Below, one piece after another: positions 19,728 to 31,689 of a DNA stretch of 64,000 bases. The stretch is taken from positions 17,997,003-18,061,002 of the forward strand of contig OY757017.1 in the NCBI GenBank assembly GCA_963580285.1, given 5' to 3'. Both the position numbers and the translations under genes were made by a program. The stretch comes from Lucinisca nassula (taxonomy: Eukaryota > Mollusca > Bivalvia > Lucinida > Lucinidae). How positions within the stretch are numbered: the first letter of the stretch is position 1; each line of letters opens with the position of its first letter. The notes below the pieces were generated by a model. The model worked only from the letters and a program-made list of their open reading frames with translations. It ran no database searches and was not told the origin of the DNA.

Positions 19728-19985
19728 AATATGTTCTATAAAAGGGTTATCCTTTGGAAACAGGATATACACTGAAGAACTGAAAAGTATGGAGTGTACA
19801 AGTTCCTCTGGGCCAGACCAGCTAGTTTGGGCCAATACGGCCTCATTAGTGACCCTGAACTTCAATGAAATCAATGGTCCCAAAGGACAAGAAAATATAA
19901 ACTACATTATGATGTAGGACAGAGATACTTTTTACAGCCGCTACACATTCCAGCTGTAGTGACGTTAAATATGTTCTATAATGAT
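19728..19985 (+). repeat. R5 repeat, single monomer
   Basis: Begins AATATGTTCTATAAAAGGGT, the same first base as other R5 copies. It passes GGCCTCATTAGTGACCCT and TGATGTAGGACAGAGA, and ends just inside a second monomer start (AAATATGTTCTATAATG). Confidence 0.8.
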
Positions 19986-20029
19986 GAAAGAGTGCAATTA
20001 TATCTTCTTGCGGCTCATGTTAACAGTCT

Positions 20030-20207
20030 TTTTTGTTTCTTTATATTAGATTGTAACGGCCTAATCAACACTATTTAGGCCATATCAAGCAGGTCGAAAT
20101 ACCGTTCCACACTTTTCCTGGGCAGGCTTACACCAGAAACTGACAACTGCCCTCCTTGAATCAGCGGAAGGGAGAGAATGACCGTAGAAACGATTTCATG
20201 ATCAGTT
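20030..20207 (-). repeat. SINE-A, headless copy
   Basis: Matches the SINE-A body and 3' end (GAAACTGACAACTGCC, GCGGAAGGGAGAGAATGAC, GTAACGGCCTAATCAACACT on the plus strand) but lacks the tRNA-like head. Confidence 0.75.
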
Positions 20208-20645
20208 TAGTTTGTCGAATTTTACATTTTTAAATGTAAATAATAATGAATATAATAAAGATTAAACTGTTTTGTTACCGTCAGATAAAGGTTTCTTAGT
20301 TATGCATGAAACATGAAAAACCCTTCACTGTTGGTAAAAGTTTGCACATTCCTTCAAAACTTCTTGAAATTCCGGGATATATGCCACAAGTAAGAAATCT
20401 TTCCCCATTCATTTCCCTTGTTAAAGTCACTCCCTGCAGTTTACATTTGCGCCAAGCGAAGACTCGAATCAGTTTTTGAAGAATCCATGTGTTTAAAACA
20501 CACTTACAAGCGCACAGCGGAAACTTTGAATAGACTGCGCGGATGCGGGGCCTGACCTGGATCTTCAATGGGCGCACATGCAAATTGCAGGAATATAGAA
20601 TGACTGCAAATAGCCATTTTAACGTTTTTAGGCTCTTTGCAAATA

Positions 20646-20823
20646 CAGTCCAACCTGTCATAGTGGCCACCTCTATTAAGCAAGCAACTTGTCTTAAGCA
20701 AGCAAGCATTTAGTTCCAGAAAAGGGCAAATGCATTAATATTTACCTGTGTTAAGCAAGCACCTGTCTTAGGCAAGCACATTTTGATCATCCCTGAGGTG
20801 CTCGCTTAACACAGGATGGAGTG
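20646..20823. mobile_element. pogo-like MITE, inverted copy
   Basis: TA then CAGTCCAACCTGTCATAGTG at the left. The body carries AAGCAAGCAACTTGTCTTAA and TTAAGCAAGCACCTGTC, the reverse-complement order of 14939-15116. The right end is decayed (ACACAGGATGGAGTG). Confidence 0.65.
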
Positions 20824-20889
20824 AAGCCACTCCGTATCTTTTTAGTCTTATTCATGGAAACTCGTAAACATCACCTCACTTGCCTTATT

Positions 20890-20975
20890 TCTTTCTGCTC
20901 GGAACAGGTTATGGGTACTTGCTACAACCGCCTTATTGAAGTGGTTCTGCTTTATTGAGTACCCGCACTCTTTTT
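20890..20975. repeat. Isolated PAL core
   Basis: TTATTTCTTTCTGCTC on the left and GAGC-type sequence on the right bracket GGTTATGGGTACTTGCTAC..AACCGCCTTATTGAAGTGGTTC..TTGAGTACCCGCACT. No P1, P2 or P3 termini are seen near by. Confidence 0.55.
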
Positions 20976-21504
20976 TCTGAGCGACACTGTGAAAAAAAAA
21001 ACTGGCCTTTGGACAGATCCACCCGACAGATTCAATTTAATTTTGAAATTAAGGAGTATCAGATTTGAATGTTTGGTGGAAAAATGTAAACGTTCAGACT
21101 ACACTGTTTGCAATGTCCATGTTCACCTGTTCATTGTTGATTCCAGTCAAAAGTCACGACATGTTGCCTCTGATCTGTGTCTATACTGTTTATCAGTGTC
21201 TGAAATGTGCCTTCGACCTGATCCATTAGACATATCCAGTTTGAATTCAAAGGATGTGAGCTATTTGATTTGTTGTAAGTTTACAAAACATCCTTACTTT
21301 GGCAAACCGCGTTGACCCCGATCAGACGCCGCGTTCTGTGGCATCAGATTGGTGCCCACACTGTTTGCACATGGTACTCATTAGAGCCGGATCTGACGAG
21401 TAAATGCTATCTGCCTTTTGAGCAAAAATAAATAAACTATTATTTACAGTACACACTGATACTAAGAGCATTAGGGCCAGGTGTACTTTTCTTCTTTTGA
21501 TACG

Positions 21505-21870
21505 TATCAAGAAATTTCCACTTAGCATCTCGAAATTTTGACCTAGTAACTAGAAATTTTGACATATTAACTCGAAATTTCGACATAAAATTTGACATAA
21601 TAACTCGAAATTTTGACTTATTAACTCGATATTTCGACTTAGTATCTCGAATCTCGAAATTTCGACTAAGTATGTCGAAATTTCGACATAATAACTCGAA
21701 ATTTCGACTTAGTATCTCGAAATTTCGACACTCAAAATTGCGACTTAGTAACTCGAAATTCCGACATAATAACTCGAAATTTCGGCTCACTATCTCGAAA
21801 TATCGACTTAATAACTCGAAATTTCGACTTAGTTTCTCAAAATTTCGACTTAATATCTAGATATTACGAG
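21505..21870. repeat. ~21-bp AT-rich minisatellite with self-complementary units
   Basis: About 16 variant copies of a unit close to TAACTCGAAATTTCGACTTAG. Each holds the palindrome TCGAAATTTCGA. Frames in both directions stay open because the period is a multiple of three (repeating NSKFRL- or SRNFEL-like residues). Confidence 0.9.
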
Positions 21871-21988
21871 ATATTAAATCCTATATACACACAGTTAATG
21901 TTAAAATGGTTAAACACCCCCGTTTCATTATACCCCCGCTTTGAAAAAAGGGCGAGAATATTGGTTTACATCTGTTCCTCCGTACTTC

Positions 21989-22062
21989 TGTCTGTCTGTC
22001 TGTCTGTCCGTCCGTCCTTCTGTCTGTCGGACGTCCGTCCGTCCGTCCGTCCGTCCGTCCAT
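21989..22062. repeat. TGTC/CCGT tetranucleotide run
   Basis: Blocks of TCTG, then TCCG repeats, within a T-rich stretch; flanking text CCGCTTTGAAAAAAGGG and TTTCTCAAGAACCATAAA suggests a dispersed repeat with an internal microsatellite. Confidence 0.75.
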
Positions 22063-22623
22063 TGTTTCGTCAATGATTTCTCAAGAACCATAAAAGCTAG
22101 AAGCCGAGTATGCAAATTATGTGATATCGGTCTACTTGTATCGTGTAAAAGACAATGGCCTTGCTCGGTCTATTTTTTCATATGTTCTTTCATTCTTCTT
22201 TCTCTCTATATTGGCCAATGTTAATTTTTATCAAATATTTCTCAAGAACTATAAAACTAGAAGCCCCAAACGTGTGCATCATGTAAGACACAGAGGGTTT
22301 TCTGACTCATCAGGAGGTCACGCATTCACTCCCGTTTCAGTAAAATGAAAGCGGGCTTATAATTATATTTGACAGTTCTATTTCTTAAAGTGGATTCGGT
22401 ATCAAACTTTCTCATGAAATGATTGCTTTTAAAATCATTTATAGATCAAAGCACTGGCAGCACTGGTGGGTCGATTGTCTTTGAGTGTGGGTTGGTACAT
22501 GTTTCGTTTAACCTTTAAATTCCTATACTATAAGCTAAACGTGTAGATCCTGATCTGACGCCGTGCTTGGGTCGATTAATTATCAATTGACTAAAAGTTA
22601 CTGACTACAGAAGCTTCCCGCCT

Positions 22624-22851
22624 GCTATTGTCCACGTGTCTATCACTGGCCATGTTCAAAACCCATGTACCAGTTATTTATAGCAGCGCTAGTCTTCTCC
22701 TTGTGACGTCGGTGCGCCATGTAGACTGGACAGGTGAACATGGACATTGCAAACAGTGTAGTCTGATCAGACGCCGCCGAACAGACTTTCAATAAATAAC
22801 CGGTACCGTCATGGTCTACATGGTCAGCAATTGTCACGTGGACGATAGCTA
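22624..22851. repeat. Foldback repeat with ~60-bp arms
   Basis: The left arm (CTATTGTCCACGTGTC.. GGCCATG.. CATGTACCAGTTATTTA) and the right arm (AATAACCGGTACCGTCATGG.. CATGGTC.. GTCACGTGGACGATAG) are inverted copies. The interior (22723-22757) contains a 35-bp block whose reverse complement is at about 21094-21128. Confidence 0.65.
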
Positions 22852-23084
22852 GTTACTTTGGGTCGAATGATAAAAAAAATCGACCCAAAAGATGGTAATC
22901 GGTGCAACACGAACACCATGACTAAAATAACAAAGCAACAACCGGCCAGAAAACGCAGTATTTAATACCAGAATACGTTGCGTGTTCTTCTCATTAAACA
23001 TACGTCTGTTTAAGAATGGAGCAGCAGATTTATCCCATCGGTCAGACGTCGAATTTGATGACTGGTCAGCTCTAGCCACGTGTG

Positions 23085-23094
23085 TATATGTGTG

Positions 23095-23158
<64 letters not shown>
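23085..23158. repeat. GT microsatellite
   Basis: About 30 GT units. Confidence 0.95.
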
Positions 23159-23160
<2 letters not shown>

Positions 23161-23276
23161 TACACAGGTCTAGTGGCAAATGGTTGGTTCTCAAAATGAG
23201 GCATGACTTCTGGTGCTAAATATGCAAATACATGTGTATATCCAAACTCCATATTTAAACCGTGATAATGAAGTTG

Positions 23277-26200
23277 TGGAAACGCTTATAACGCATGTAA
23301 TGAAGGAAAATGAAAAATATAAATCTCCTTCACCTTATATACCTATACCCTACTATGTGTAACGGGTTGTAATGCTCTGTTATGCGTTTGTAACTAATGA
23401 AATGAGACATAAGGGGATGAGAACCTTTTCATTTCACACTGTAACGTTTGTAACGCATGTAATGAAGGAAAATGAAAAATATATATCTCGTAAACCTTAT
23501 ATACCGATACACTACAATGTGTAACGGGTTGTAATGCTCTGTAATGCGTTTGTAACTAATGTAATTAGACATAAGGGGATGAGAGCCTTTTCATTTCGCA
23601 CTGTAACGTTTGTAACGCATGTAATGAAGGAAAATGAAAATAAATCTCGTACACCTTACATACCTATACCCTCTTTGTGTAACGGGTTGTAATGCTCTGT
23701 AATACGTTTGTAACTAATGTCTGAGAGGTAAGGGGATGAGAGCCTTTTCGTTTCGCACTGTAACGCTTGTGACGCATGTAATGAAGGAAAATGAAATATT
23801 TATATATATATCGTACACCTTGTATCCCTATACCCTACTATGTGTAACGTGTTGTAATGGTCTGAAATGCGGTTGTAACCAATGTAATGAGACCTATTGG
23901 GATTAGCGCCTGTTCATTTTGCACTGTAACGCTTGTAACGTATGTAATGAAGGAAAATGAAATATATATATATCGTACACCTTCTATACCTATACCCTAC
24001 TATGTGTAACGTGTTGTAATGGTCTGTAATGCGAGTGTAACCAATGTAATGAGACCTAAGGGGATGAGCGCATCTTCATTTTGCACTGTAACGCTTGTAA
24101 CGCATGTAATGAAGGAAAATGAAATATATATATATCGTACACCTTATATACCTATACCCTACTATGTGTAACGTGTTGTAATGGTATGTAATGCGATTGT
24201 AACCAATGTATTGAGACCTAAGGGGATGGGTTCATATTCATTTTGCACTGTAACGCTTGTAACGCATGTAATGAAGGTAAATGAAATGTATATATATCGT
24301 ACACCTTATATCCCTATACCCTACTATGTGTTACGTGTTGTAATGGTCTGTAATGCGGTTGTAACTAATGTAATGATACCTATTGGGATTAGCGCCTGTT
24401 CTTTTTGCACTGTAACGCTTGTAACGCATGTAATGAACGAAAATGAAATATATATATATCGTTCACCTTATATACCTATAACCTACTATGTGTAACGTGT
24501 TGTAATGGTCTGTAATGCGAGTGTAACCAATGTAATGAGACCTAAGGGGATGGGTGCATATTCAATTTGCAATGTAACGCTTGTAACGCATGTAATGGGG
24601 CAAATGAAATATATATATATATCGTACACCTTATATCCCTATACCCTACTATGTGTAACGTGTTGTAATGGTCTGTAATGCGGTTGTAACCAATGTATTG
24701 AGACCTATTGGGATTAGCGCCTGTAATTTTGCACTGTAACGCTTGTAACGCATGTAATGAAGGAAAATGAAATATATATATATCGTACACCTAATATACC
24801 TATAACCTATTATGTGTCACGTGTTGTAATGGTATGTAATGCGATTGTAACCAATGTATTGAGACCTCAGGGGATTAGCGCATATTCATTTTGCACTGTA
24901 ACGCTTGTAACGCATGTAATAAAGGAAAATGAAATATATATATCGTACACCTTATATCCCTATACCCTACTATGTGTAACGTGTTGTAATGGTCTGTAAT
25001 GCGGTTGTAACCAATGTATTGAGACCTATTGGGATTAGCGCCTGTAAATTTGCACTGTAACGCTTGTAACGCATGTAATGAAGGAAAATGAAATATATAT
25101 ATATCGTACACCTTATATACCTATACCCTACCATGTGTAACGTGTTGTAATGGTCTGTAATGCGGTTGTAACCAATGTAATGAGACCTAAGGGGATGGGT
25201 GCATATTCATTTTGCACTGTAACGCTTGTAACGCATGTAATGAAGGAAAATGAAATATATATATATCGTACACCTTATATCCCTATACCCTACAATGTGT
25301 AACGTGTTGTAATGGTCTGTAATGCGGTTGTAACCAATGTATTGAGACCTATTGGGATTAGCGCCTGTTCATTTTGCACTGTAACGCTTGTAACGTATGT
25401 AATGAAGGAAAATGAAATATATATATATATCGTACACCTTCTATACCTATACCCTACTATGTTTTAAGTGTTGTAATGGTCTGTAATGCGAGTGTAACAA
25501 ATGTAATGAGACCTAAGGGGATGGGTGCATATTCATTTTGCCCTGTAACGCTTGTAACGCATGTAATGAAGGAAAATGAAATATATATATATCGTACACC
25601 TTATATCCCTATACCCTACTATGTGTAACGTGTTGTAATGGTCTGTAATGCGGTTGTAACCAATGTATTGAGACCTATTGGGATTAGCGCCTGTAATTTT
25701 GCACTGTAACGCTTGTAACGCATGTAATGAAGGAAAATGAAATATATATACATCGTACACCTTATATACCTATACACTACTATGTGTAACGTGTTGTAAT
25801 GGTCTGTAATGCGAGTGTAACCAATGTAATGAGACCTAAGTGGATGGGTGCATATTCATTTTGCACTGTAACGCTTGTAACGCATGTAATGAAGGAAAAT
25901 GAAATATGTATATATCGTACACCTTATATCCCTATACCCTACTATGTGTAACGTGTTGTAATGGTCTGTAATGCGGTTGTAACCAATGTAATGAGACCTA
26001 TTGGGATTAGCGCCTGTTCATTTTGCACTGCAACGCTTGTAACGTATGTAATGAAGGGAAATGAAATATATATATATCGTACACCTTCTATACCTATACC
26101 CTACTATGTGTAACGTGTTGTAATGGTCTGTAATGCGAGTGAAATCAATGTAATGAGACCTAAGGGGATGGGTGCATATTCATTTTGCACTGTAACGCTT

Positions 26201-27180
26201 GTAACGTATGTAATGAAGGAAAATGAAATATATATATATATCGTACACCTTATATACCTATACCCTACTATGTGTAACGTGTTGTAATGGTATGTAATGC
26301 GATTGTAACCAATGTATTGAGACCTAAGGGGATTAGCGCATAATCATTTTGCACTGTAACGCTTGTAACGCATGTAATGAAGGAAAATGAAATATATATA
26401 TATATCGTACACCTTATATCCCTATACCCTACTATGTGTAACGTGTTGTAATGGTCTGTAATGCTGTTGTAACCAATGTATTGAGACCTATTGGGATTAG
26501 CGCCTGTAATTTTGCACTGTTACGCTTGTAACGCATGTTATGAAGGAAAATGAAATATATATATATCGTACACCTTATATACCTATACCCTACCATGTGT
26601 AACGTGTTGTAATGGTCTGTAATGCGGTGGTAACTAATGTAATGAGACCTAAGGGGATGGGTGCATATTCATTTTGCACTGTAACGCTTGTAACGCATGT
26701 AATGAAGGAAAATGAAATATATATATATATATATCGTACAACTTATATCCCTATACCCTACTATATGTAACGTGTTGTAATGGTCTGTAATGCGGTTGTA
26801 ACCAATGTAATGAGACCTATTGGGATTAGCGCCTGTTCATTTTGCACTGTTACGCTTGTAACGTATGTAATGAAGGAAAATGAAATATATATATATCGTA
26901 CACCTTCTATACCTATACCCTACTATGTGTAACGTGATGTAATGGTCTGTAATGCGAGTGTAACCAATGTAATGAGACCTAAGGGGATGGGTTCATATTC
27001 ATTTTGCACTGTAACGCTTGTAACGCATGTAATGAAGGAAAATGAAATATATATATATCGTACACCTTATATACCTATACCCTACCATGTGTAACGTGTT
27101 GTAATGGTCTGTAATGCGAGTGTAACCAATGTAATAACCTTATATACCTATACCCTACTATATATATATATATCGTACAC
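23277..27180 (+). repeat. Satellite array, ~162-bp monomer, dimeric higher order
   Basis: About 24 monomers. Each contains TTGTAACGCATGTAATGAAGG, a TA run of variable length, CGTACACCTTATATACC, TGTAACGTGTTGTAATGG and TGAGACCT. From about 23.9 kb two types alternate: A (CTATTGGGATTAGCGCC) at 23893, 24381, 24707, 25026, 25353, 25675, 26002, 26486, 26815; and B (CTAAGGGGATGGGTGC or variants) between them, so the main period is ~325 bp. The first four units (23277-23900) are more diverged. Open frames up to ~100 codons are produced by the repeat. Confidence 0.95.
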
Positions 27181-27249
27181 CTTCTCTTCTTGTACCTAGT
27201 GCATCGGGCTGAATCAGTCCAACTTAGCTACACCATATCATAGTGTTAG

Positions 27250-27560
27250 GTTTATGTGATGTACACATGTAACGATAAGGAAAATGAAAAGTATATATCT
27301 CCTACACCTTATATACCAATGAGACCTAAGAGGATGGCCGCCTTTTCATTTTGCAATGTAAGGCTTGTAACGGTTGTAATGAAGAGAAATGAAAAATATA
27401 TATCTCGTACACCTTGTATACCTATACCCTACTACATGTATGTGTAACGGGTTGTAATGGTCTGTAATGCGTTTGTAACCAATGAAGGAAACTGAAATAT
27501 ATAAATATATCGAACACCTCGTATATCTATATCCTACTATGTGCTATGGGTTGTGATGGT
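27250..27560 (+). repeat. Degenerate edge of the satellite
   Basis: Two diverged monomers (TATATCTCCTACACCTTATA; TTGTAACGGTTGTAATGAAG) after a ~70-bp unrelated patch. They resemble the diverged units at the left edge of the array. Confidence 0.75.
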
Positions 27561-27649
27561 CTGTATAGCTGCTTGTCTAGAAGGGACTGTAATGATGTGT
27601 ATATATGTTACAAAAATAGTCTTGTTTAATTTTTGGACCAATTTTGTGC

Positions 27650-27960
27650 GCTAGATGAATTAAATCTGTAGACTGTCATGTCAAATCAGACATGTTAACT
27701 ACAGAGAAGCGTCTACCGTTTACAGATGAAGTAACGGTAGACGCAGTGCTTAAATGCGAACAACAGCTGCACCTCTTGGCATTGCACTTAGAAATACTAG
27801 GATACATTCCACTTCTTTTCCACGGATTAGTATATTTTCGAAGGATGGGCGATTTGAGAGGAGATAGAATGTAAGCTTTAAGAGATTTGGTATGTAACTT
27901 TTCCCAAACTGTTGAAATTATAGCCCTGGGGTCCACAAGGCCCCCTCTGATGTTCACTTG
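27650..27960 (-). pseudogene. Penelope-like element fragment
   Basis: On the minus strand a frame (27957-27676) includes SPLKSPILRKYTNP, then SISKCNAKRCSCCSHL and GRRFSVVNMSDLT, a stop where a cysteine would be expected, then STDLI. It matches the copy at 1738-2335 through the cysteine block. These blocks fit the linker before the GIY-YIG endonuclease of Penelope-like elements. The frame's first ~30 residues come from the neighbouring TR165 remnant. Inactive. Confidence 0.55.
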
Positions 27961-28545
27961 TATTACATTGACTCATATTGGAAAACTTTAAAAATCTTCT
28001 TGCCTGAAAATAGAAGGGTCGGGCATTTGATGTTTGGTAAATATAGCTTCAGATAGTGATTTTTTGTCAAGATTGTTCAATTATTGATTCATAAAGGGAA
28101 AACTATAAAAATATATATATCCCTGATATTTGTATGTATATTCATCTAGTTGACTTTTATCAAGATTGTTCAAATCATACCACTGTTATCAACAAGGGCC
28201 CCGCCTTCAGAATCACTTGTTTTACAAAGACATTTTAAATCTTCTTGTGAAACTGGAAGGCCCAGATAAAACAGTGGACCAAGGCCTTTGATATTTGGTA
28301 TACCTTTATATAGTATTGCTCAACCAACATTGTTTATATTATAGTCCAGGAATCAAAAAAGGCCCAACTTAAATATTTTGCATAGACTCATATAGGGAAA
28401 AGCTTTAAAAACAACATTGAAACTAGCAGGCCCGGGACCTTTGATATTTGGTAAATACGTGTAGCTACATCAAGTAGACCTTCATCAAGGTGTTCAAATT
28501 ACAGCTCTAGGGTCAGATATGGCCCCATCATTGGGGTTATTTGCG
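27890..28545 (-). repeat. TR165 remnant, about four decayed units
   Basis: In reverse complement it shows the same order of blocks as 62634-64000: TTGAACAATCTTG, GATGAAGCTA-like, ACCAAATATCAA, GGCC..AGAAGATTTTTAAAG, CCATATGAGTC-like and GGGGCC. The units are strongly diverged. Confidence 0.65.
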
Positions 28546-28792
28546 GAATCACATGAGCACAGTGTACTCATGCCATGTAATAAGGACCATTTCCATCATC
28601 TGTCCATCCATTCAAAATTTCATCTAAACTGTGCAGGAATAATCCTTGGGTGATCTTAAACAGTTTTCATAGAATTGTATTACCTGGAGAAGAGTAACGG
28701 ACTGATTTCAAACTAATTTTACACAAATGTTCCTTGAGTGGCCCTCCGCCAACGTTGTTCAAATTAATCAGAGGTGTAGAGATCAATTGGTA

Positions 28793-29041
28793 TGTTTTGT
28801 TGTTCTGTGGCGGTTTATTTATGTTGTTGTTTGTTACTTACTGTGTGTATCACTTGTGTCTTTTTATTTTGGATGGCCATTTGGCCATTTTGTGGGAAAG
28901 TAACTGTCCTTATGGCCTTCCTTTGTTTAGGTTTCCATTATGGTCTGGTCGCTTCATGTTTGTGTTGCTTTCCCTTTGGTGTATTTGATGGGTGGAGTAA
29001 GTTAATTGTATCGATTCGTGATCTTTGTTTTACTTCTACTT
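28793..29041 (+). repeat. RT-A 3' tail, 5'-truncated
   Basis: TTCTGTGGCGGTTTATTTATG to GTGATCTTTGTTTTACTTCT; contains the conserved hydrophobic ~70-residue frame. Confidence 0.8.
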
Positions 29042-29895
29042 TAAATGGTCTAAATTGAAGCACTGCTTGTCAAATACAGTATTGGTACCCAATACAGGAC
29101 ACATTGGCACTCTTGGAGATGAAATTAAAACAAAAACTGTAAAAGTTCATTTGGCATTTCAATATTCAGTAAGTAAACATGTTAGCTTTGATGAGGGATA
29201 TACATGCAGGAACATCACGGTTCTCTTGCTTTGAAATTGTTTTACTGTTCCTTCCTCCAGTATTTAGTTAAAGTATGTTAATTGAGTAACTTTGTTGCAT
29301 ATTTATAGAAATAAGGAGAAAGTGCTATTTGTTGCTGCTGTTGTCCTTATTCATGTTAGATTATGGCGAGATACAGTGATATTGCTAAATTAAGCTTTTA
29401 GTTTTACAGAGTTTGATTTTGAATGCAAAAAATATATCTTAAACCATTATTAATAAAATGTTACTGGATAAGAAGGAAAGGTTGCTGGATGGTTGCCCTG
29501 TCCCACGTACATTTTTTTAAATTTCCTTATTGTTTTGCCCAGAATTCACACTACAAGAACAATTATTCCAGGGTGAAACACAGGTCTACTATTGTTTGGA
29601 CATGGATTTAGTTAACTCATTGTTGCTTCTGGTCTGTTACCGTTTTGCATGTTCTTCTATAATTCCTGTTCTTTCTTCTTTTTTCTTATTGGTCTTTCTG
29701 ATTGCCAAAAATTTGAAGGCTTCTGTCATGGAAAAGTGGACATATATTTCTGATTCGTGGTGCATACTTTTATACATTTCTTCTTTGTCTCCAAATGGGC
29801 ATGTCGGCTTGAAGCATAACTGCTATATAGCTAAGAAATTACACATATTAGACAAGAGTGAATCTGTCAAATAAACCTTCCCAAAAATAATGTAC
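29042..29895. other. No recognisable feature; possibly single-copy
   Basis: No family of this window matches. Two frames (29025-29234 and 29530-29874) have no recognised domain; the second is rich in hydrophobic residues by T content. It could be host intergenic or untranslated sequence. Confidence 0.4.
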
Positions 29896-29899
29896 CTGG

Positions 29900-30202
29900 G
29901 TTTTTGTTTGTTTGATTTGAGGCTTAACGTCCCCGTCAACACGGCATTGGTCATTTCGGAGACGTTGCTTCCAATTTTGTGGGACTTTTACCCTACATTG
30001 AGATGAAAGGACACCCCAATCCCTGTCGCCAAATGAAACCAATGGGGTTTATAAGCATGGCGGGTCCGACTTGCACCGCTTTGCCTGGGCAGGCTAAGAT
30101 CCTCTAGGCGGTTTACCAGTGCTCATGTGCTGTCGGTTTCAACTCTGCGTGGAAGCATCATGCAGCCCATCTATTTGTTCAAGTCCCGATGGGCGGGGGC
30201 CG
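29900..30202 (-). repeat. SINE-B, nearly full-length
   Basis: All SINE-B boxes on the minus strand, from GGCGGGGGCC-type 5' end (CCCGATGGGCGGGGGCC on plus) to the CAAACAAAAA tail; CTGGTAAACC-type and GCCTGCCCAGG boxes present. Confidence 0.85.
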
Positions 30203-30422
30203 CGGTATCTGGGTTTAAAACAGTGTTTTGTTGGATATAAACAACATTTTTGCTTAATATAAGATGGTTCATGATCTGTATATTTCTGACATTTATATAT
30301 ATGAATGCCTTCCTGCGGGAATCATAATGATCAGTGAAAGACAAGTTTTGTGCACAAGACGGTACTATTTGTAAATTGATAGAGCCCTATCTGAAGTAGT
30401 ATAGTGTTACTGGTGGCATATA

Positions 30423-30760
30423 CAGTCGAACTTCAATTGCTCGAATACCTTTGGGACCTTGAAAATCTGTTCGAGACAGGGGAAGTTCGAGCCACTGAGG
30501 GCTAATGCCAGGAGGCGTAACGACATACTTAAGGACATCTTTTCGGTGTTCTATAATGAAAAATGTATGCTGTTTGTACTCATTAGAATCGCGCTTCTAA
30601 TGAGTACACAAAGCATACATTTGCAAGATAAAAGGCGAAAATATCCTCAATTTTTCTCTCCCTATTTCTTATGCAGAGAAAGTCCATAGGGACTCAAGAA
30701 CGGGTTCGACTGAGCCATGGTAAACGAGCCATCGGTGTTCGAGCCATCGAAGTTCTACTG
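30423..30760. mobile_element. P3 element, complete, TA-flanked (338 bp)
   Basis: The ends are inverted: CAGTCGAACTTCAATTGCTC left, CAGTAGAACTTCGATGGCTC read inward from the right, continuing GAA. TA flanks both (30421-30422, 30761-30762). CAGT ends with TA duplications suggest a pogo-type MITE. The PAL core is at about 30567-30623 (TGTACTCATTAGAATCGC / GCTTCTAATGAGTACA). Confidence 0.8.
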
Positions 30761-30764
30761 TAAT

Positions 30765-31420
30765 AGATTTTGAGGGTTTTGTGTAAAAATGTGTATTTTC
30801 GTACCCGGAAAATTGACTTTTCATATTTCAAATATTTAAAAAAAATTTTTTTACTGTACTTAACTGATATCTTACTTTTTACATCAAAATTTGTTCATGA
30901 ATCCTCACCACTAACTTAAAAAAAAAACATTCCTATTTTCCATATTTTTTTATCAAAATTGTACATCTTCTGCCTTTAAAAAGTCAAATTACTGTGCAGG
31001 CACGAAGCTGAAGGATTTTTGAGAGCTACTTGATATAGTAAGTGTACATTTTGCTATATAAATTAGTTCGACATCATACAATTTATTTATATAATGTAAT
31101 TTCTACTTGGCTGGAAAATGCTAGATTAGGAGTGTTTTTATTTAAACATGTGCATTTTCTTACTCGAAAAATGGAACTTTTTAAACATATATTTTTTTTC
31201 GCTAGTTAACTGATATACATATATAACTCTTACACCAAAACATTTTCAAGAATCCACACCACTAACTTTTTTAAAAATGTATTCCCATTTTCTGCGTTTT
31301 TTGTCAATATTTCCAAGTTTTTACCCCCAAAAAATACAGCTCTCTGTACACATATCAAGCTAAAACTTCTTTTCTTGCTACTTGGCAACAGTTAGTTTAT
31401 TTTTGACTATTTAAATACAT
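30765..31420. repeat. Two diverged ~355-bp direct repeats
   Basis: The block GTGTATTTTCGTACCCGGAAAA..ACTGATATC..CACCACTAACTT (from 30788) recurs at 31148 as GTGCATTTTCTTACTCGAAAAA..ACTGATATA..CACCACTAACTT, followed by related T-rich text. Confidence 0.6.
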
Positions 31421-31689
31421 TTATTTAATTGAATGAAATTTTTATAATTCAATTCCTGTCTTTGGCGATTTTTATTCAAATTTCGAACATTTTCCCCCAA
31501 AAAATCATTTTCGCCAGGGAACATTTTTGGGGATTTTTCTCCTGTAAGTCCGGACACCTCACTGATTCTGAAAATAGTACAAAACCTTCTGAAGGAATTT
31601 GTTTGATGTTCAATCCTATTTTGACTGGCCTATGAAATATTGCGGAAATTTTGATGAAAACTCGTAAAGTTTGAAAATGTCTTGTGTTA

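Noticed and set aside
19576..19917. A 113-codon gene
   Set aside because: Most of the frame lies in an R5 repeat monomer found at five other places.
21440..21860. Repeat proteins at the TCGAAATTTCGA minisatellite
   Set aside because: The same period artefact, open on both strands.
23277..27447. Protein genes or a CRISPR-like array in the 23-27 kb repeats
   Set aside because: Repeating frames come from the ~162-bp satellite. Units are contiguous without unique spacers, and the sequence is eukaryotic.
29530..29874. A host membrane protein exon
   Set aside because: Hydrophobic residues reflect T-rich DNA; no domain, no splice context I can defend. Left as unassigned.
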